Positions 11,501 to 22,000 are shown, counted from the stretch's first letter. The stretch is DNA of 64,000 bases from Symsagittifera roscoffensis (GCF_963678635.1 NC_087069.1:434001-498000); one strand, 5' to 3'. The notes: generated from the sequence alone by a model not told the origin. Made by a program: numbers and translations.

Positions 11501-14430
11501 AAGAAGACTTCAAGCCTCAGAAGATAAACGTGAAGAGAGGTTCAACGAACGGACAGGTAGGGGAAGTGGAGATCGGCAAAGAATGGATCTCGAAGGCACA
11601 TCAGGACATGGGCAAACAAGTGACGAGTGATCCATTGGAGAGGAACAAGACGAGGAACACTTCCCGGACGTGGTGGGTGGCCCTCGAAACATTGAAGGAA
11701 ATGGAGGACTGCTTGAAGAAGTTGGACAGTGGAATAGCTCGCAAGCGACGCAATTGGGCCACCCAGCAAAAAGCCGAGGTTAATAAGATAGAGATGGCAA
11801 GTCATCTGAAGAGGTCCTGGCAGAGTTTGTTGAAGGATCATTTTGAAGAGGCGATGAGGACATCCTCATCAGCACCGCCACTAATGGCGAATCCCTTCGT
11901 TAGAACTGCGGGACAATTAATGTTCACCTGGAGTCTGGTGGGAATAGAGTTGGAGACATTGACCTCGTATGACAGGCTGAAGTTGGGAAGCAAGAAGCTA
12001 GAGGTGTATCAAGCACTGATGCAACACGTGGCCAGGGACAATTCAGGCTTGAGCCTGGCTAGAAGAAAAGATGCCACATGTTTCTTGAGATGGATAATGT
12101 CAATGATGTCTGATAGCACCATCCTGGCATGCCACCAGAGAGCAAGTGGAAGTAAAACCATGGAGAAAAGAGTCTCAACGATCATCTTGAACGTATATCA
12201 GAGTACAGGAATAGAGAAAGAAGATGGTTCCAGACTATCCTTAGAGAACCATCGAAAGCTGGACGAGGTACGGAGGTTCTCTAATAAGAAGTTCGAGGAA
12301 GAACATGATGTTCACCGTAACCTGGCCTCGTCAGAACAGTATTCGAGACTCAGTGAGAAGGGGGAATACCAATATGTGTCTGGAGTGATGGGAATAGCCT
12401 ACAATCCCTTCTTAGACTCGGAAGCTGGAGGAGCCCACAGAAACCATGAGGTAGCGGAGCTACTGAAGTTTTGGACAGAAAGAATAATGGAAATAGACGC
12501 GGTGGAAAAAGAGGGGCCGAGCCTGGGCCTGATTCTTGAGAAAACACCAGAGGTGATAAGCATACCGCGCTCAAACAAGAGAGTTGAAGTGAACATGGGC
12601 GGTGGAAATGGCTTGTTAACCACGAACTTGGGAGTGATATGGAAGCTACTAAGACCCTCCTGGTGTCCACATCCCCATGCGAGTCTAATCGAGGAAACCA
12701 CCGAGCGAGTGAGGTTAGCACCAACGGAAGATGAAGATCTGGCGAAGTTGAGTGTGCTACATAAGCTAATCACGCCCCAGATGCAAGAGCCAAGCGAAAG
12801 GACGAGCGACCCCGGGTCAGCAAAGAAATTGGAGCCGGGTAGCTGTCTGGATTCGACGTGTGGGAACGGAGAGCACATCTGCGATGGACGGTCATGCGTC
12901 AGAATACTGTCGTTTCAAAAAGAAGACCTGGTCACTTGGTTCGAAGACATCACAGAAAGGGAGAAAAGTGAAGTGCAAATAATAGCGGAATGTTACGCGA
13001 GAACCACGGTGAATATAGCGACAGCTCTCGGATTCTTCTCGAGAATGTGTGGTCTGCAGGCACTGGAGAGACTGGAATCTGAACATCATTTAGTGACGGC
13101 GTTGAGCGTAGAATCATGGCCCGGGGTGTTGCAGGTGACTCAAAAACACATCCGGAGCTGGAAGGTTGGTCTTGAGGCGGAAATGGGATTTCCCATGAGC
13201 GAAGCTTATGGCTTGCCATTGAACGCGAAATCGCTGATAGGGTCAATGATGGCCAACTTGTGCGGAAGTCACTACCCGCTACACATGGCGATGGTGGAAG
13301 TGTCCAGCCAGAGAATACTGGTGGACAAGGCCTTCTCAGTGCCCAAGTGCGTGAGGTTGGCTCGGATGTCGCATCACTCGCACAAGTTGTTGAGAAAAAT
13401 CAAAGGGACAGTACCAAAAGAATTGAGAGATGACTTAAGCGAAATCTGGGGAGAAGATCTTCTGAAGTTGGAAAGAGAAAACACAAGCGATCACGAGAGA
13501 CAAAACGTGATCGGGAAACCTGTGGGAAGTACTCCGAACCTGGAAGACAACGACACGATGCACGAGAAAATGATGGAGCTTGAGCCTCTCTTGGAAGCCT
13601 CAGGGGAGCGTAATCTCAGGAGCATTGAGATCTCTCATGGGGAATGCCCATGCCACTGTTTGGCACAAACGGTGTGGTATCCAGATCACAAGAACATTTG
13701 CCTGGTGTGGGATGTGGAAGAGATTCGGTCGATCGGACTACCGGATCACCGGCAGAAGGTGACGCTCTTAGTAGTGAGTACGATGTTAGCTCTGAGATGG
13801 ATAGAAGAGAATATAACGAAGTATCGGGAGGCGACGACGCCAACGGCTGAGTCAATATACGCGATAGACTACAGCAGGAGACTCGAGTTGTTTGAGACTG
13901 CGTGCAAAGTATTCGCCATACCGACGGAAGTCAGGCACGTATGGAGTCGCTTGAGGTACTTTCCATGGTTTCGGGCGACACTGACGTCTTGGTTGTACAT
14001 GACAACGAAAGATCACATGAGAAAACATCAAAAAGAGTATCGACAGTTCCAGGCCGAGATTGGGCCGGAAGCTTTCAAGAGACCCCTGCTAACCCATCGT
14101 AATGCGATCACGACAGGATGGAAAAGAGTGGGTAAGATGTCTAGAGACAATACCAAAGCGAGGGATTCGATACTAGAGGAAGACCTGGCGAAGAACGTGA
14201 GCTTGAGCCTGCACAACTCCTTTTGCTTGAACCGAGAAGCTAGGGTGAAGGCACTACCCAACCAAGCAAAGAGGTTGCAGGAGCAGAGAGAATGGATGCG
14301 ATCCTATGAACAGCTGAAGGCTTGGGAGGAGATTGTGATTAGTTCCGATGATGAAGAGGAACTGTTGAGACAGTTTGCCGCATCTAGCACTTCAGGATGT
14401 AGTACCTCTAAGGCGAAGAGTACGAGATGA
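5551..14430 (+). CDS. Giant ORF3 (2959 aa) of copy A: coiled coil, SGNH hydrolase, degenerate second SGNH-like domain, large unknown region
   Basis: A single uninterrupted frame. Residues about 145-240 form a highly charged coiled coil with LDRDQ-type heptads. Residues about 405-585 are an SGNH/GDSL-type esterase: GDSL with the serine nucleophile at 417, block II glycine at 438, GTND with N466, and the D560/H563 pair in DGNH. All catalytic positions are present, so activity is plausible. Residues about 835-1060 look like a second SGNH fold gone degenerate: VAGSD at 839-843, AGMND at 890-894 and GDDH at 1044-1047, without a GDSL serine. The following ~1900 residues match no domain I know. They include a hydrophobic stretch near 1230-1290, acidic and serine-rich linkers (1650-1760, 1900-2030), a Cys-rich segment near 2430-2450 and a C-terminal IVISSDDEEE at 2928-2937. 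CR1-type LINEs carry an esterase in ORF1, so an SGNH domain has precedent in retroelements. The ORF lies between pol and the presumed 3' LTR, the env position, but I see no signal peptide or class I-III fusion protein features. Confidence 0.85.
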   Translation: MADRFWNSVPAALRKPTLDELYRRLRDLDYTQIDERMAVMLNAILQLEDQGECRESATEAVLMIGYTTEGISNQEQTRWLSWNVDGGVRGFDLARNPGLNNNTEYGAGEFPLPTRPTVRSTSQSSSRVPSMSRMQQTTEAYPDLGVLKKELEKTQKERNKANLDRDQANLDREKVQLERDQAVNERDQALRLLEIQKAEHQQELRVRENAANRDQLRSELDRIEQRQRELDAQKGARPKERVVTSSRPESRMEVDEAPRARARFNLDREAREHMSEGLEVWIPNDATSSLRSLETQPIRPLMDVELPGYTPTSTSSDGQVSGGSSRLRELGERLRQKSRESSARPELPPTWREQPVRSVVILSYKKNTEGRYHRHNRLDWSTEQKARRDCFHDAAWVQYMAPPRVPEGAFHLIVGDSLVRVLTRIRSHWQTGILSFAGAATPQMLATLDMLGMTKVYTVTLMIGTNDVSRGEARKITRLHDKVSCLLEELRIQMDPILLTICTVPYNMMFDQHALEMNEKVRNLNKGIRDIHRKSVLPVRLLDVAERMEKEGFPEDTSIDGNHFDRPRGAEWLNDVFQEHINALEADLLETAQFTLGPPPNPPFLASRALSGRLGPRVDTRDSSRSSQTRLQSATPMESEEVTSSTPPSSAISSVVVAESKRENKSMETARLRYPEKVKELDLESLECRQELAETLGIERVSHEDLNRHHCVDWLKAHEAHFSRAKLMETTDLTGIPTKTIMGPINYRPLKLLGSPGLIAEPPKHRTSIARIRLATPAQLKVVDKLLNPGGTGLPDAAYEGSKLAEDPRYGKPCGSTQLAKTLAVYDRADPAAARVVIVAGSDFEGTSPKLFWPETLIYSLPGAELNQMLTLVVAIKSEMPCEPELLLFAGMNDHLHAMGLLEQLKGDDIPTSRKIWEAIQALFAAMNEVQENVVSRFGFKTKVVFTTSPGYANMPPALQFVYAVLILIAEGSEWRILMAAPNRELEPSNLRLRKSELAAAWADISHALRGFYGLADILIVLDEVLLLEISNFARQLKFSPVIGDDHPAISKLTASLWFWSMDVKITNSTSKSRGPSNERRNVAETEKQLGSLKYCLTQENGWWPFLTRRLENATNKTREEAPLLVKQVWSFLEKQLELAEVRDMTVARFVSAANEVTIAGFWREHAKGELKTRRDYEILKFLSPCWEKEFLAGVFGTTATIFGAFVQEILGMPISLLLALYLVYPRYLFNMGPAYMFSRGVETLRVDGYLALVLLTHGELVSFHRLMEYGDPLSMGRVHTSIETSSYKCAAGLKTLLVQYLMMQNRHMTGEDENPTSREEWKKMNRGMPLLTDLCLAMRSDPMGIIRGLEEVVTCIYGPAVTYAFPDPLVTTYRHSVTHLSLISILDGTALNWCQQEVLRGRMSNTVLFGKVKDAELKVYNFRGQMQCRMGGKREGPIEMYPKFWNLNPLTADGREILRIPAWKECFALVKRELETTMEKEILPATMPEFPIVRRMTLGMNSPLVVPSIMARMTTEEMQKDFTDGWDPLFIGYTAAVYFHTSEMKVNSWTTQAKKSRGSQPPGYEVRKVLRTLEKEGLENMLPIWDDGRMIVMEGHVALVDDMKFATRKYKAPYGLEQVEIRQEGTELDAAGQLHVALTEYKKLDPTTPSPLSVDTPGDKRSGPVEDRFKKILERRRHESEEESMDETLSEAGEDMEVGNTPEPRPSGEELTTQELLKDLSGENWADTATPPLIPSPRKDLELPLAGETFNMGMLLLGSEEREKNTFEGNRDIFLGSLEDDAWQEFLEEFNREVGSETTLDKFKKELWDAVVRFGEPLLIGTGLDEKARKELLNKLVELRNARSKTRKEKCEDSSTLKQKTVDKMVDDIKRDKVGTSNMIKSTNILKARAGGRQELEGVDGEVESMMIATTPSSRDVKTRKRKREVEGWGSPSVDAVSEGNLRETAPIVLARCKTAAYKNSSELRKPLEVEKEIEVSASSTSEEDFKPQKINVKRGSTNGQVGEVEIGKEWISKAHQDMGKQVTSDPLERNKTRNTSRTWWVALETLKEMEDCLKKLDSGIARKRRNWATQQKAEVNKIEMASHLKRSWQSLLKDHFEEAMRTSSSAPPLMANPFVRTAGQLMFTWSLVGIELETLTSYDRLKLGSKKLEVYQALMQHVARDNSGLSLARRKDATCFLRWIMSMMSDSTILACHQRASGSKTMEKRVSTIILNVYQSTGIEKEDGSRLSLENHRKLDEVRRFSNKKFEEEHDVHRNLASSEQYSRLSEKGEYQYVSGVMGIAYNPFLDSEAGGAHRNHEVAELLKFWTERIMEIDAVEKEGPSLGLILEKTPEVISIPRSNKRVEVNMGGGNGLLTTNLGVIWKLLRPSWCPHPHASLIEETTERVRLAPTEDEDLAKLSVLHKLITPQMQEPSERTSDPGSAKKLEPGSCLDSTCGNGEHICDGRSCVRILSFQKEDLVTWFEDITEREKSEVQIIAECYARTTVNIATALGFFSRMCGLQALERLESEHHLVTALSVESWPGVLQVTQKHIRSWKVGLEAEMGFPMSEAYGLPLNAKSLIGSMMANLCGSHYPLHMAMVEVSSQRILVDKAFSVPKCVRLARMSHHSHKLLRKIKGTVPKELRDDLSEIWGEDLLKLERENTSDHERQNVIGKPVGSTPNLEDNDTMHEKMMELEPLLEASGERNLRSIEISHGECPCHCLAQTVWYPDHKNICLVWDVEEIRSIGLPDHRQKVTLLVVSTMLALRWIEENITKYREATTPTAESIYAIDYSRRLELFETACKVFAIPTEVRHVWSRLRYFPWFRATLTSWLYMTTKDHMRKHQKEYRQFQAEIGPEAFKRPLLTHRNAITTGWKRVGKMSRDNTKARDSILEEDLAKNVSLSLHNSFCLNREARVKALPNQAKRLQEQREWMRSYEQLKAWEEIVISSDDEEELLRQFAASSTSGCSTSKAKSTR

Positions 14431-14449
14431 ATGGGCAAATCGGATGGAT

Positions 14450-15712
14450 CTTGAGTCTTGAGAGGGAAGGGGGGCTTGAGCGTGGATCCGAGTGAAACTT
14501 GGATTCACGAAAAAGAAATTTTAACAAAGCAAATATTGTTACTAATATACTATATTTATTATATAAATCGAAATGCTGCATGACAATTTCCTGATTGAAT
14601 AGGACAAAAGAGATTTTAAAATGATTGGCTTGAAAAGCGAAAATTCAAGGGTGCAGGTGTATGCAGATTTTGGTTGCTGTTTAGCAATAGTGTGAAAATT
14701 TTAAATGGCTGTGAATTTTGGGGTGTAGATAAGCTTAAGTCTGCTGCAAACTTCTGTAAATGACCACTGGCACTGTATCTTGAGCAACACTCGGTTTTTC
14801 CGGGACTCACTGGCAGAAGACAGCGCGCGATGAGGACATCGATCTCGAGTCCGGGGAGTATGTGCCAGTCGGTAATATTTGGAAGTTTGACCTTGAGAGA
14901 AGCAAAAAACACTTGATTTTGGAGTGAAATTTAATTTTTCAAAATTTCGAATGGAACCTGTCATGCACGATTTTCTCGCGATAACTGAAAATCAGAAAAA
15001 AGAAATCAGAACAATTTCAGAACGATTGAGACACACACGCGGGAAAGTTGTAAGAAAAAGCAGTAGGAAATTGCTATTCGCAATTTCCATCACTATCATA
15101 ATCGAGAGTAGAGCTGTCCCATCTGTGACAGAGACGAGAGCATTCCCACGAATTGGATTATATCGACTGGAGTGTTATTCGGAACTGGACTAGAGTGAAC
15201 CTTCGGTGGAAAGGTGGACAACTTGAGTGTCCTAATGGTTCACAAGAAAACTATTGTCTAGAGTATAAACTCGTTCTCATTGTTAAAACTATAAAACATT
15301 AGACTCATTTAGTTACGTTATTTAATTCTTGAGTTAACTACCGACTGGATTATTTCCCACTTCTTGAGCGTGCTACTATGTGAGTACAAATTTAAATTCT
15401 AGAGTGTGTTTTATGATTGTTATGTTGAGGTAAGGCGAGTTTTAGGTTGATCCATCTGAAATGGATCAAAGTTCCACTGTCTAATAAAAAGTAACTTAAC
15501 GGATTGTTCCAACCCGGTTTTTAACGGCGTTCATGTATTTTGGGTATCTAGAGACCTAAGTATGGGGACGTTTCTAATTCTAGAGTGGGGGATATTTTAG
15601 TAGTAGCCTTTAAGCTGTAACGGGTCGTAGTCTCATGTCACAAACGAACCGAACTGGCTCCGACCGTTCTTGAGGTAGAAAAACACAAGAGATGGTGTCC
15701 CTGACCCTTGAG
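14450..15712. repeat. CTTGAG-rich non-coding segment 3' of ORF3
   Basis: CTTGAG occurs ten times in about 1260 bases: 14450, 14457, 14475, 14779, 14892, 15222, 15328, 15363, 15669 and 15707. Related CTAGAG and CTCGAG words lie between them (for example near 14845, 15257, 15397, 15548, 15580). No coding frame runs through the segment. A TATA-like stretch (about 14545-14565) and an AATAAA at about 15481 would fit promoter and poly(A) signals of an LTR, but no matching second LTR is visible. Confidence 0.55.
14461..14474 (+). other. Candidate polypurine tract of copy A
   Basis: AGAGGGAAGGGGGG lies about 30 bases after the ORF3 stop, where an LTR element primes plus-strand synthesis. The 3' LTR would then begin at about 14475-14477. 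The 5' LTR is outside the window, so this cannot be confirmed by comparison. Confidence 0.5.
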
Positions 15713-18004
15713 CCAGTGGTTATAGGGCCTATTTTTCTTAAGCCTCATGTGTGACTGCAGTAGACGAATGTTACAATAATAAGTAGTAGCCCTGTTTTAG
15801 GAGTGACCTCGTGGTCTGGGGATACTGAGACCCAGCCATGAGCTCACTATTTTTGCATGTAATTCAGTTAATCTGAGCGTTCTGGTCGAAGCCGGAGAAC
15901 AGTAACGTTTTTGTCGACCCGATGTAAGAAAGACCACCGAAAAGTACTGGCTTGGTAGAGACGGTGAAAAACATGCAAAGCTCTGTTTAGACGCTAGCCA
16001 GTCGTCTTAAGACTTAGTTTTGTTATCCGTCGATATGTATCTTCCGGGCGAATGTTACATGTATGTTTTTATGGCGCTCCTGGGTGTTATTCTTTCATAA
16101 AATCATGACCGGCGGAACCGTTAACGAGCACTCCGCGCCGAGCGGATGCTCACATTAACGCCCTTAATAGGCCTAAACTGCCGGGGCGGAAGGGTAGTTC
16201 GGAACGCGGAAGCCTTCCGGGTTACCGTGAATAGTTTTTTTAACCTAGTTAAGACCGAAAATTCACGAACCAGGAAGGGTGGGGGGAATCATGAACCCCT
16301 CATCCCCTGAGTGGTTTGTGACCAAAAACACTTAAAGATATATGCAAAACCAAACAAAAAGTAGTATAGTACCCAAGAAAAACAAAAAACATAAAAAATA
16401 GCCGAAAAAACCAAAAACAGTAAAAAAGTAAAAAATCAGTAGAAATCATCCCCCCAGACAAGATGTGATTCAACCCCCCGTTTGTTGTTGATAGATATAT
16501 TGTTATTACAGGCATTTATATCAGTCAGGATCGTTACGATCAGTTTTGTAGCCCGTTTGTGAGGCTTGTACTGTAGGGTTATTTGAGCATTTAAGCACGT
16601 TAATGATAAATTGCGCCCAATCAGGAAGGGTCAGCTGATTTGCGCTCAATTCGGAAGGGTCCTGGGTGAAGACCGATCCGGCAAGCAGTACAAGGAGCAA
16701 CAAGAAGGGGCTCAACGACAACAACAATCGACTGTTGGGTATCGTTAACAAGTTTTGTATCCCTTTTGGTACAAAAAGTAAGATAGTAATCTGTGGGGGG
16801 CTCGACAGTGCTGCACTGTAGTGACCCTTCACCGAACTGCGAATATCCGAGTTAAGCACCTTAATTCGGATAATAAACAAACCCGGAGGGGTATAGTATT
16901 ACTAATATTATTATTTATATAGCCTATATTAATAGTCTTATATCGCTTTTCAGTGAAAAACAACGAAAACAGACCGGTTTTAAGGGTCAAAATAGCGATA
17001 TTTTGATCCCCCCACAAGTCGCGATTTTTGAGATATCGATATTTTTTGAAACGGAAAAAAGCGCTAAGTTAGTGTGTTACATTGTAACTGCACTACTGTA
17101 ATAGGTAGAACCGGTTAACCTTAGTTCGGAAGTGGTTGGAACTAGTTTGGTACCAAAAACCAAATTTTCCCATTTTTTGATAGTAAGAAGCACTATAAAA
17201 TCAGAAAATTTTTTGAAATCTTTGAGTTAGGACAGTAAAAATAGTTGTTCGGACAACGACCACTAGTGAATCTACGAGTTTTAAAACCCGCTACCCGAAA
17301 GCCTTCCGGGTTGCAGAGAAATCGAACATAACGTGTTTGATTTGGTGGATTCATCAATCCGGAGGGGTCCAGGTAGCATAGTTTTTCGCAAATTTTTTCT
17401 ACAAAAGCGTTTTAGATCGGGTCTTTTGCATTGAATTAGAAGAGTATAGGCCTTCTGAGCTCAGCTCAGATCAATAATTTTTAGGTCGAAAGGACCAGAT
17501 TTGCGGAAAAAGTTAGGCGGAACCTATAAGAGAGAAAATTTTTGAGTTTGGAAAAAAGACGTTTTGTTTAATAACTTTGGAACTACAGAGCATATCGAGT
17601 CAATCTTGGTACCATTAGATCAGAAATTAGCTGAACTTACTAGTAGGAAAGAGAATTACTCGAAAAAGCGAGCGAGAAAATTTTTTGAGATTGTTTTTAG
17701 CAAATTACACAAATCCGGAGGGGTACACTCTTCACGTTTTATAAATTTTTCTGAAAAACCCTTGTACCCCTACCAAAAGTTGATAGCGATTGAACTAAGT
17801 AACTTAGGACAGTTGTATACAAAAAGGGAGGGCTGAAGGCACAAGACAACCATAATAGAGTCGAAATTAGGCAAGTGATAAGACCCTTCACCGTTAGTGT
17901 GAATTGTCAAATAAGTGCCTTAACTTCAATCCGGAGGGGTCTAGGAAAGGACCCTATACCCTTCCCAGTTAATTCAAACAGCATAAAAACAACGCAGAAC
18001 GTAT
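15713..18004. other. Non-coding terminal/leader region between copies A and B
   Basis: No gene is supported. The stretch probably holds the end of copy A and the 5' LTR and early leader of copy B, but I cannot place the boundaries or a primer-binding site. Scattered CCGGAGGGGT or CAGGAAGGGT-like words occur (16267, 16619, 16652, 16883, 17358, 17714, 17931). A repeat of about 65 bp beginning GACCCTTCACCG is present at 16823-16892 and again, diverged, at 17882-17941; each copy ends in a CCGGAGGGG word. Confidence 0.5.
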
Positions 18005-18243
18005 CCGGAGGGCTCCCAATCCGGAGGGGTCGAAATTTTTCAAAGTCAGAGGGGTCCGAATCCGGAGGGGTCTCTTTTCCACAAAACCGGAGGGGACCGA
18101 ATCCGGAGGGGTCTTATAGTTGCTAATTCGGAGGGGTCCAAATCCGGAGGGGTCTACTATTAACTAACTCGGAGGGGTCCCAATCCGGAGGGGTCCATAT
18201 TCTGACAGTCCGGAAGGGTCCTATTTGTGCCAATCCGGAGGGG
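18005..18243. repeat. Array of CCGGAGGGG motifs with alternating 16/25-bp spacing (41-bp period)
   Basis: Twelve copies of a motif close to AATCCGGAGGGGTC occur in 239 bases. Using the A of GAGGGG as anchor, they lie at 18009, 18025, 18050, 18066, 18091, 18107, 18132, 18148, 18173, 18189, 18214 and 18239. The intervals are 16, 25, 16, 25, 16, 25, 16, 25, 16, 25, 25. Motif pairs joined by CNAA are conserved while the intervening ~12-15 bases are not, which looks like selection on protein-binding sites. The array sits about 800 bases upstream of gag copy B. Drosophila gypsy has a comparable cluster of Su(Hw) sites between its 5' LTR and gag that acts as an insulator; any such role here is inference. 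Confidence 0.8.
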
Positions 18244-19031
18244 CATTATTTTATCAAGGACTTAGGTAAACGAAAGAAAGACTAAAAAGCGAGAGGTATT
18301 AGGTTATTAATACACGGGCTAGGTATCAGTGACTGCACTGGTAACTTGCCTTTCAAAAAGAACCAGACTAATACAAAACAGGTCCGAACTCGGATATTCG
18401 CGACACTAAGTCTAAATTAAAAAGAGCGTGACTCATTGGTGTGGATTGAAACATAATACGTTTTTGGGAAAAGTGACTGCCCTGAGGATTTTAGTAGGTC
18501 TAGCTCGGGCAGTCCGAAGGCAGATAGGTAACACAGTACTCGGTGGGTGCAATAGACGCCCACTTGAGAAAATTACTGCCTTCAAAGTTTTGTCTGTTTG
18601 GTGCAGCACCAAGCAGGGAAAGCTTTTTCTTTAAAAGACAGATTCGACTATTGTACTGCGACCGACTAAGAGTACAAGACACATACGTTTTTTTTTGTTT
18701 TTATCATATATACATTCATATTGTGTCAATATATATTTTTGTTTTTGATTTTAAATCAACGTAAATTGTGCTTGATTGGGTAGTGAATACACTATCTTTT
18801 AAATTGACTGATAACATCATATTGTGCTAGTTTCCAGATCTTTGGACCGATAATCGGTTAGTGTGAATAAATTTTATACAAACTGTACTCTGACAACATA
18901 CAGGGGTTCTTGGTCACTATTTAATAGAATCTTGTGGAATTTATTGTGTTGTGTCATTATTATTGTTAATAAAACTATATGGTCTCTAGCAATTGAGTCA
19001 AGAGTAGGCATAGGAAAGTGACAAATAAAGA
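18244..19031. other. Leader upstream of gag copy B
   Basis: Non-coding and AT-rich; AATAAA words occur at about 18866, 18969 and 19024. I see no convincing primer-binding site or LTR end. Nothing else is identifiable. Confidence 0.5.
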
Positions 19032-22000
19032 ATGAGTTTAGACAAGTCAAGGATACCAAAACGAGGTAATAGCTCTAGGAAATTCATACCTGAAAAGCAA
19101 AGAAAAACGATGACCGATCCTTTTGTGGATTGGATCAAGCGATCCCGGGCTGACAAAAGGGGGACGGTTTCAGGCAGAATGGTTGAAACGAGAAGTCAAA
19201 AGACCTCAGAAGAGCGAAGAGAACTGTTAGAAGTGGAGGTCAATACGGACCATACCATGAACGACAACCAGGGAGTAAATGGACTGGAAGGGAGAGGCAG
19301 AAGGCTGGCGAGTGAATCTACTCCGGTAGAACAAGGCCATGATTTTGCCACTTCCACCGGGACATTGGATCGGGAAGAGATGTCGGAACTGTCCGACATC
19401 TCAACTGAAGTAGCGACAAATAGAAGATCTCCGACAGACAACACTATGATGGCAAGCGGAACTGGGAAGCAAACAACGTCGTCATCGTTCTCAGAAAGAA
19501 TGAAGAACACCTTAGGAAACTTCTTTCCATTCAGCATGGGAGGAGAAGCAGGAAACGATGGTGAGTCCCAGGAGGATGAGGAAGATGAAGAAGAGCAAGG
19601 GGACTTTGGATCTCAGGTCAGCCTCAATAGTTCGATCCAGGAGAGTGAGGCACACGTCGGAAGAGAGACTGGAACCATGGACAAATTTGGTGTAGTGACA
19701 ACGATAAGCAAGGAGGCAAACACACCGGGCCAGTCAAAGGACTTCGCGATTAGGACAAGTTCGGAGCCACAACCTGAAGAGAGTAGAACCAGAGGGCTAG
19801 GCAATGCGTTAATGGATCCAGAAATAAATGATGAAAAGACGTTGAGGCAGAGAGTCAAGGCCCGGATCTCGACAAGCACGAAGTTACCTGGGACTGACAG
19901 GGTTACACCGCCACTAGTGACGCCACTCGTGGATAACGGGGCAGCACTAGAGGAAGCCTTAAACGACATAGTGGGCAGTTTAGGAGAACAAAATGAACAG
20001 ATGTCGATAAGGATGAGTGAACTAGAAAGAGCAGTTCACATTGAAAGAGAAAGTCTGCGGGAAGAAATAAACCGCAACAGACAAGAAGTTGGCAGAAGCG
20101 AAAAACGCTTGAAAGAAAGAACGGACGAACATATGACGAGGAACTTGTCGCGAATGACAAGAGAGGCGGAACAGAGGGAGTTACGCTTAAGAGCCGACAT
20201 GGAGAAGTTAAGAATTCAGCAAGAGCAGTCTCTTGGGTCTCTTGACACAAAGATAGACGCGATGATGGAGAGGCGAACGCAGGCTATCATGGATAGGTTG
20301 GACGGGCTACTAAGCAGCAAGAGTGGACCAAAAGAAGGAAAGCCGAACTCGGGAGGTCCCAGCAGGGAACCGAAGGTGAACTTCAATGAACATCAAAGGA
20401 GGAAGACATATGGATCCACTAGAGGCAGGGGCAGTTCATCAGGCTATGCCACAAGGGGTAATACAGCATGGGGCCCGAACAGTAGAGCAAATTCAACGGG
20501 GAACAGACAGACCTCTGACGAACGACCAACGCAAGGCACACATGCGACTGGGAGAAGTGATTTCGGCAACAGGGGGCATGCAAGCCCGAAGAGGAGTCAT
20601 GCAGGTCAAGCAGGAAACGCTCATGGTGATTCGGATTGCAGGGATGCACCGCACACAGAGCCTTCGACAAGGTGTGAGGACACTCAAGCGGTACGCTCAA
20701 GGGATGCTACGGCAATGGCCACAGCTTTTGAACCCCTGAACAGGTCTTTGGAGACATTCCTGACGAGGTTATCTAGAACCAATGAACGCAGTGAGAAGTC
20801 CAGAAGAGTCTTTAAGAAGCCAAGATGCTACAAAGACGAATCTGATGGCTGTATTGATACCTGGATAGAGGTAATGAAGCTGCATTTCGAGGAAGAGGAC
20901 TTGTCGGAGAGACAGGAATGCAGCGCGCTCACCAGCAACTTAGAAGGGACAGCCCTGAACTGTGTCATGGCCAAGAAACAGTATCAACGTGACACTGCTG
21001 AGAAAATCTTCGAAATCTTGTTAAACCGTTTCGGATCAGGGGTGCAGGGGCACCAGGCGATGATGCGCTTCGAGAAACGGAGGCAACGAGAAGATGAAAC
21101 AATAGACAAGTTTCTCGATGATTTGGAAATGCTGAGAAGACGCAGCCAACCGGATGAGTCAAACCGAAGGATGAACCTGGCCGTAGCCTCAAAATTCATC
21201 GATGGTGTGAAAAATGATGAACTTCGTACGATGCTAGCAACGCATTACACACCACTATCAACTAATGCGCCAACACCGGAGGAGTTGAGGCTCAAATCAA
21301 AAGAGTATCTTTTGTTGAAACCTCCTTCGAGATCTGGATATTACAAGAACAATTATGGCAATTTTAACAACGGACCAGCAAACCAAGGGAACAATTGGTA
21401 CAAACCGAGGGATGATATGGACAAGAGACGTTCTTGTGCTAATTGCAGTTCAACAGACCATCATGTGTCAGCATGCCCAGCTTACAAACAAGGCATGAAA
21501 GCAATAGGCTTTAGCCTCGAGGACGAAGATGCGTCAGAGTTGGATCATGAGGATTTCATGAGAAGAGTAATTGCGAAATTCGGCCCGAGGTGTTTCTTTT
21601 GTAACTTGGAAGGTCATTTTAAATCAGATTGTCCGCAATTCTGGGATGCAGTGGCAGACATCAAGCATCCAAGACATGAAGAAGCTTTGTCAGGAGTGAA
21701 AGCCAGCAAGGCTCGACTTTTGAGTGAAGCGGAGGCACGCAGAAAGGATAAACCTCAAGAGCTGGTAGCAAAGAAGATGCAAGCGGTAACAGAGGAAGCA
21801 CGTGAACCGGAACCAGCAACTGCGGCCGATGACTTCAAAATCGATTATACGGCAGCTGTGAGGGATGCTATAAATAGGGTACAGCAGGAACTAGTGACGA
21901 AAGAGATTGAGCAAAAGGTGAAACTCGAGCTGGAGAATGAAAAATTACAGGAGCAACTGAACGCCTTTGAAGCAACGGAAGTTGAAGAGGCAAAAGCACC

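Noticed and set aside
18005-18243. CRISPR-like look of the repeated motif array
   Set aside because: Eukaryotic context, short degenerate repeats, spacers of about 12-15 bases, and no cas genes.
14475-18900. Exact LTRs for Ty3-type copies A and B
   Set aside because: No paired repeat is available in the window, so boundaries would be guesses.
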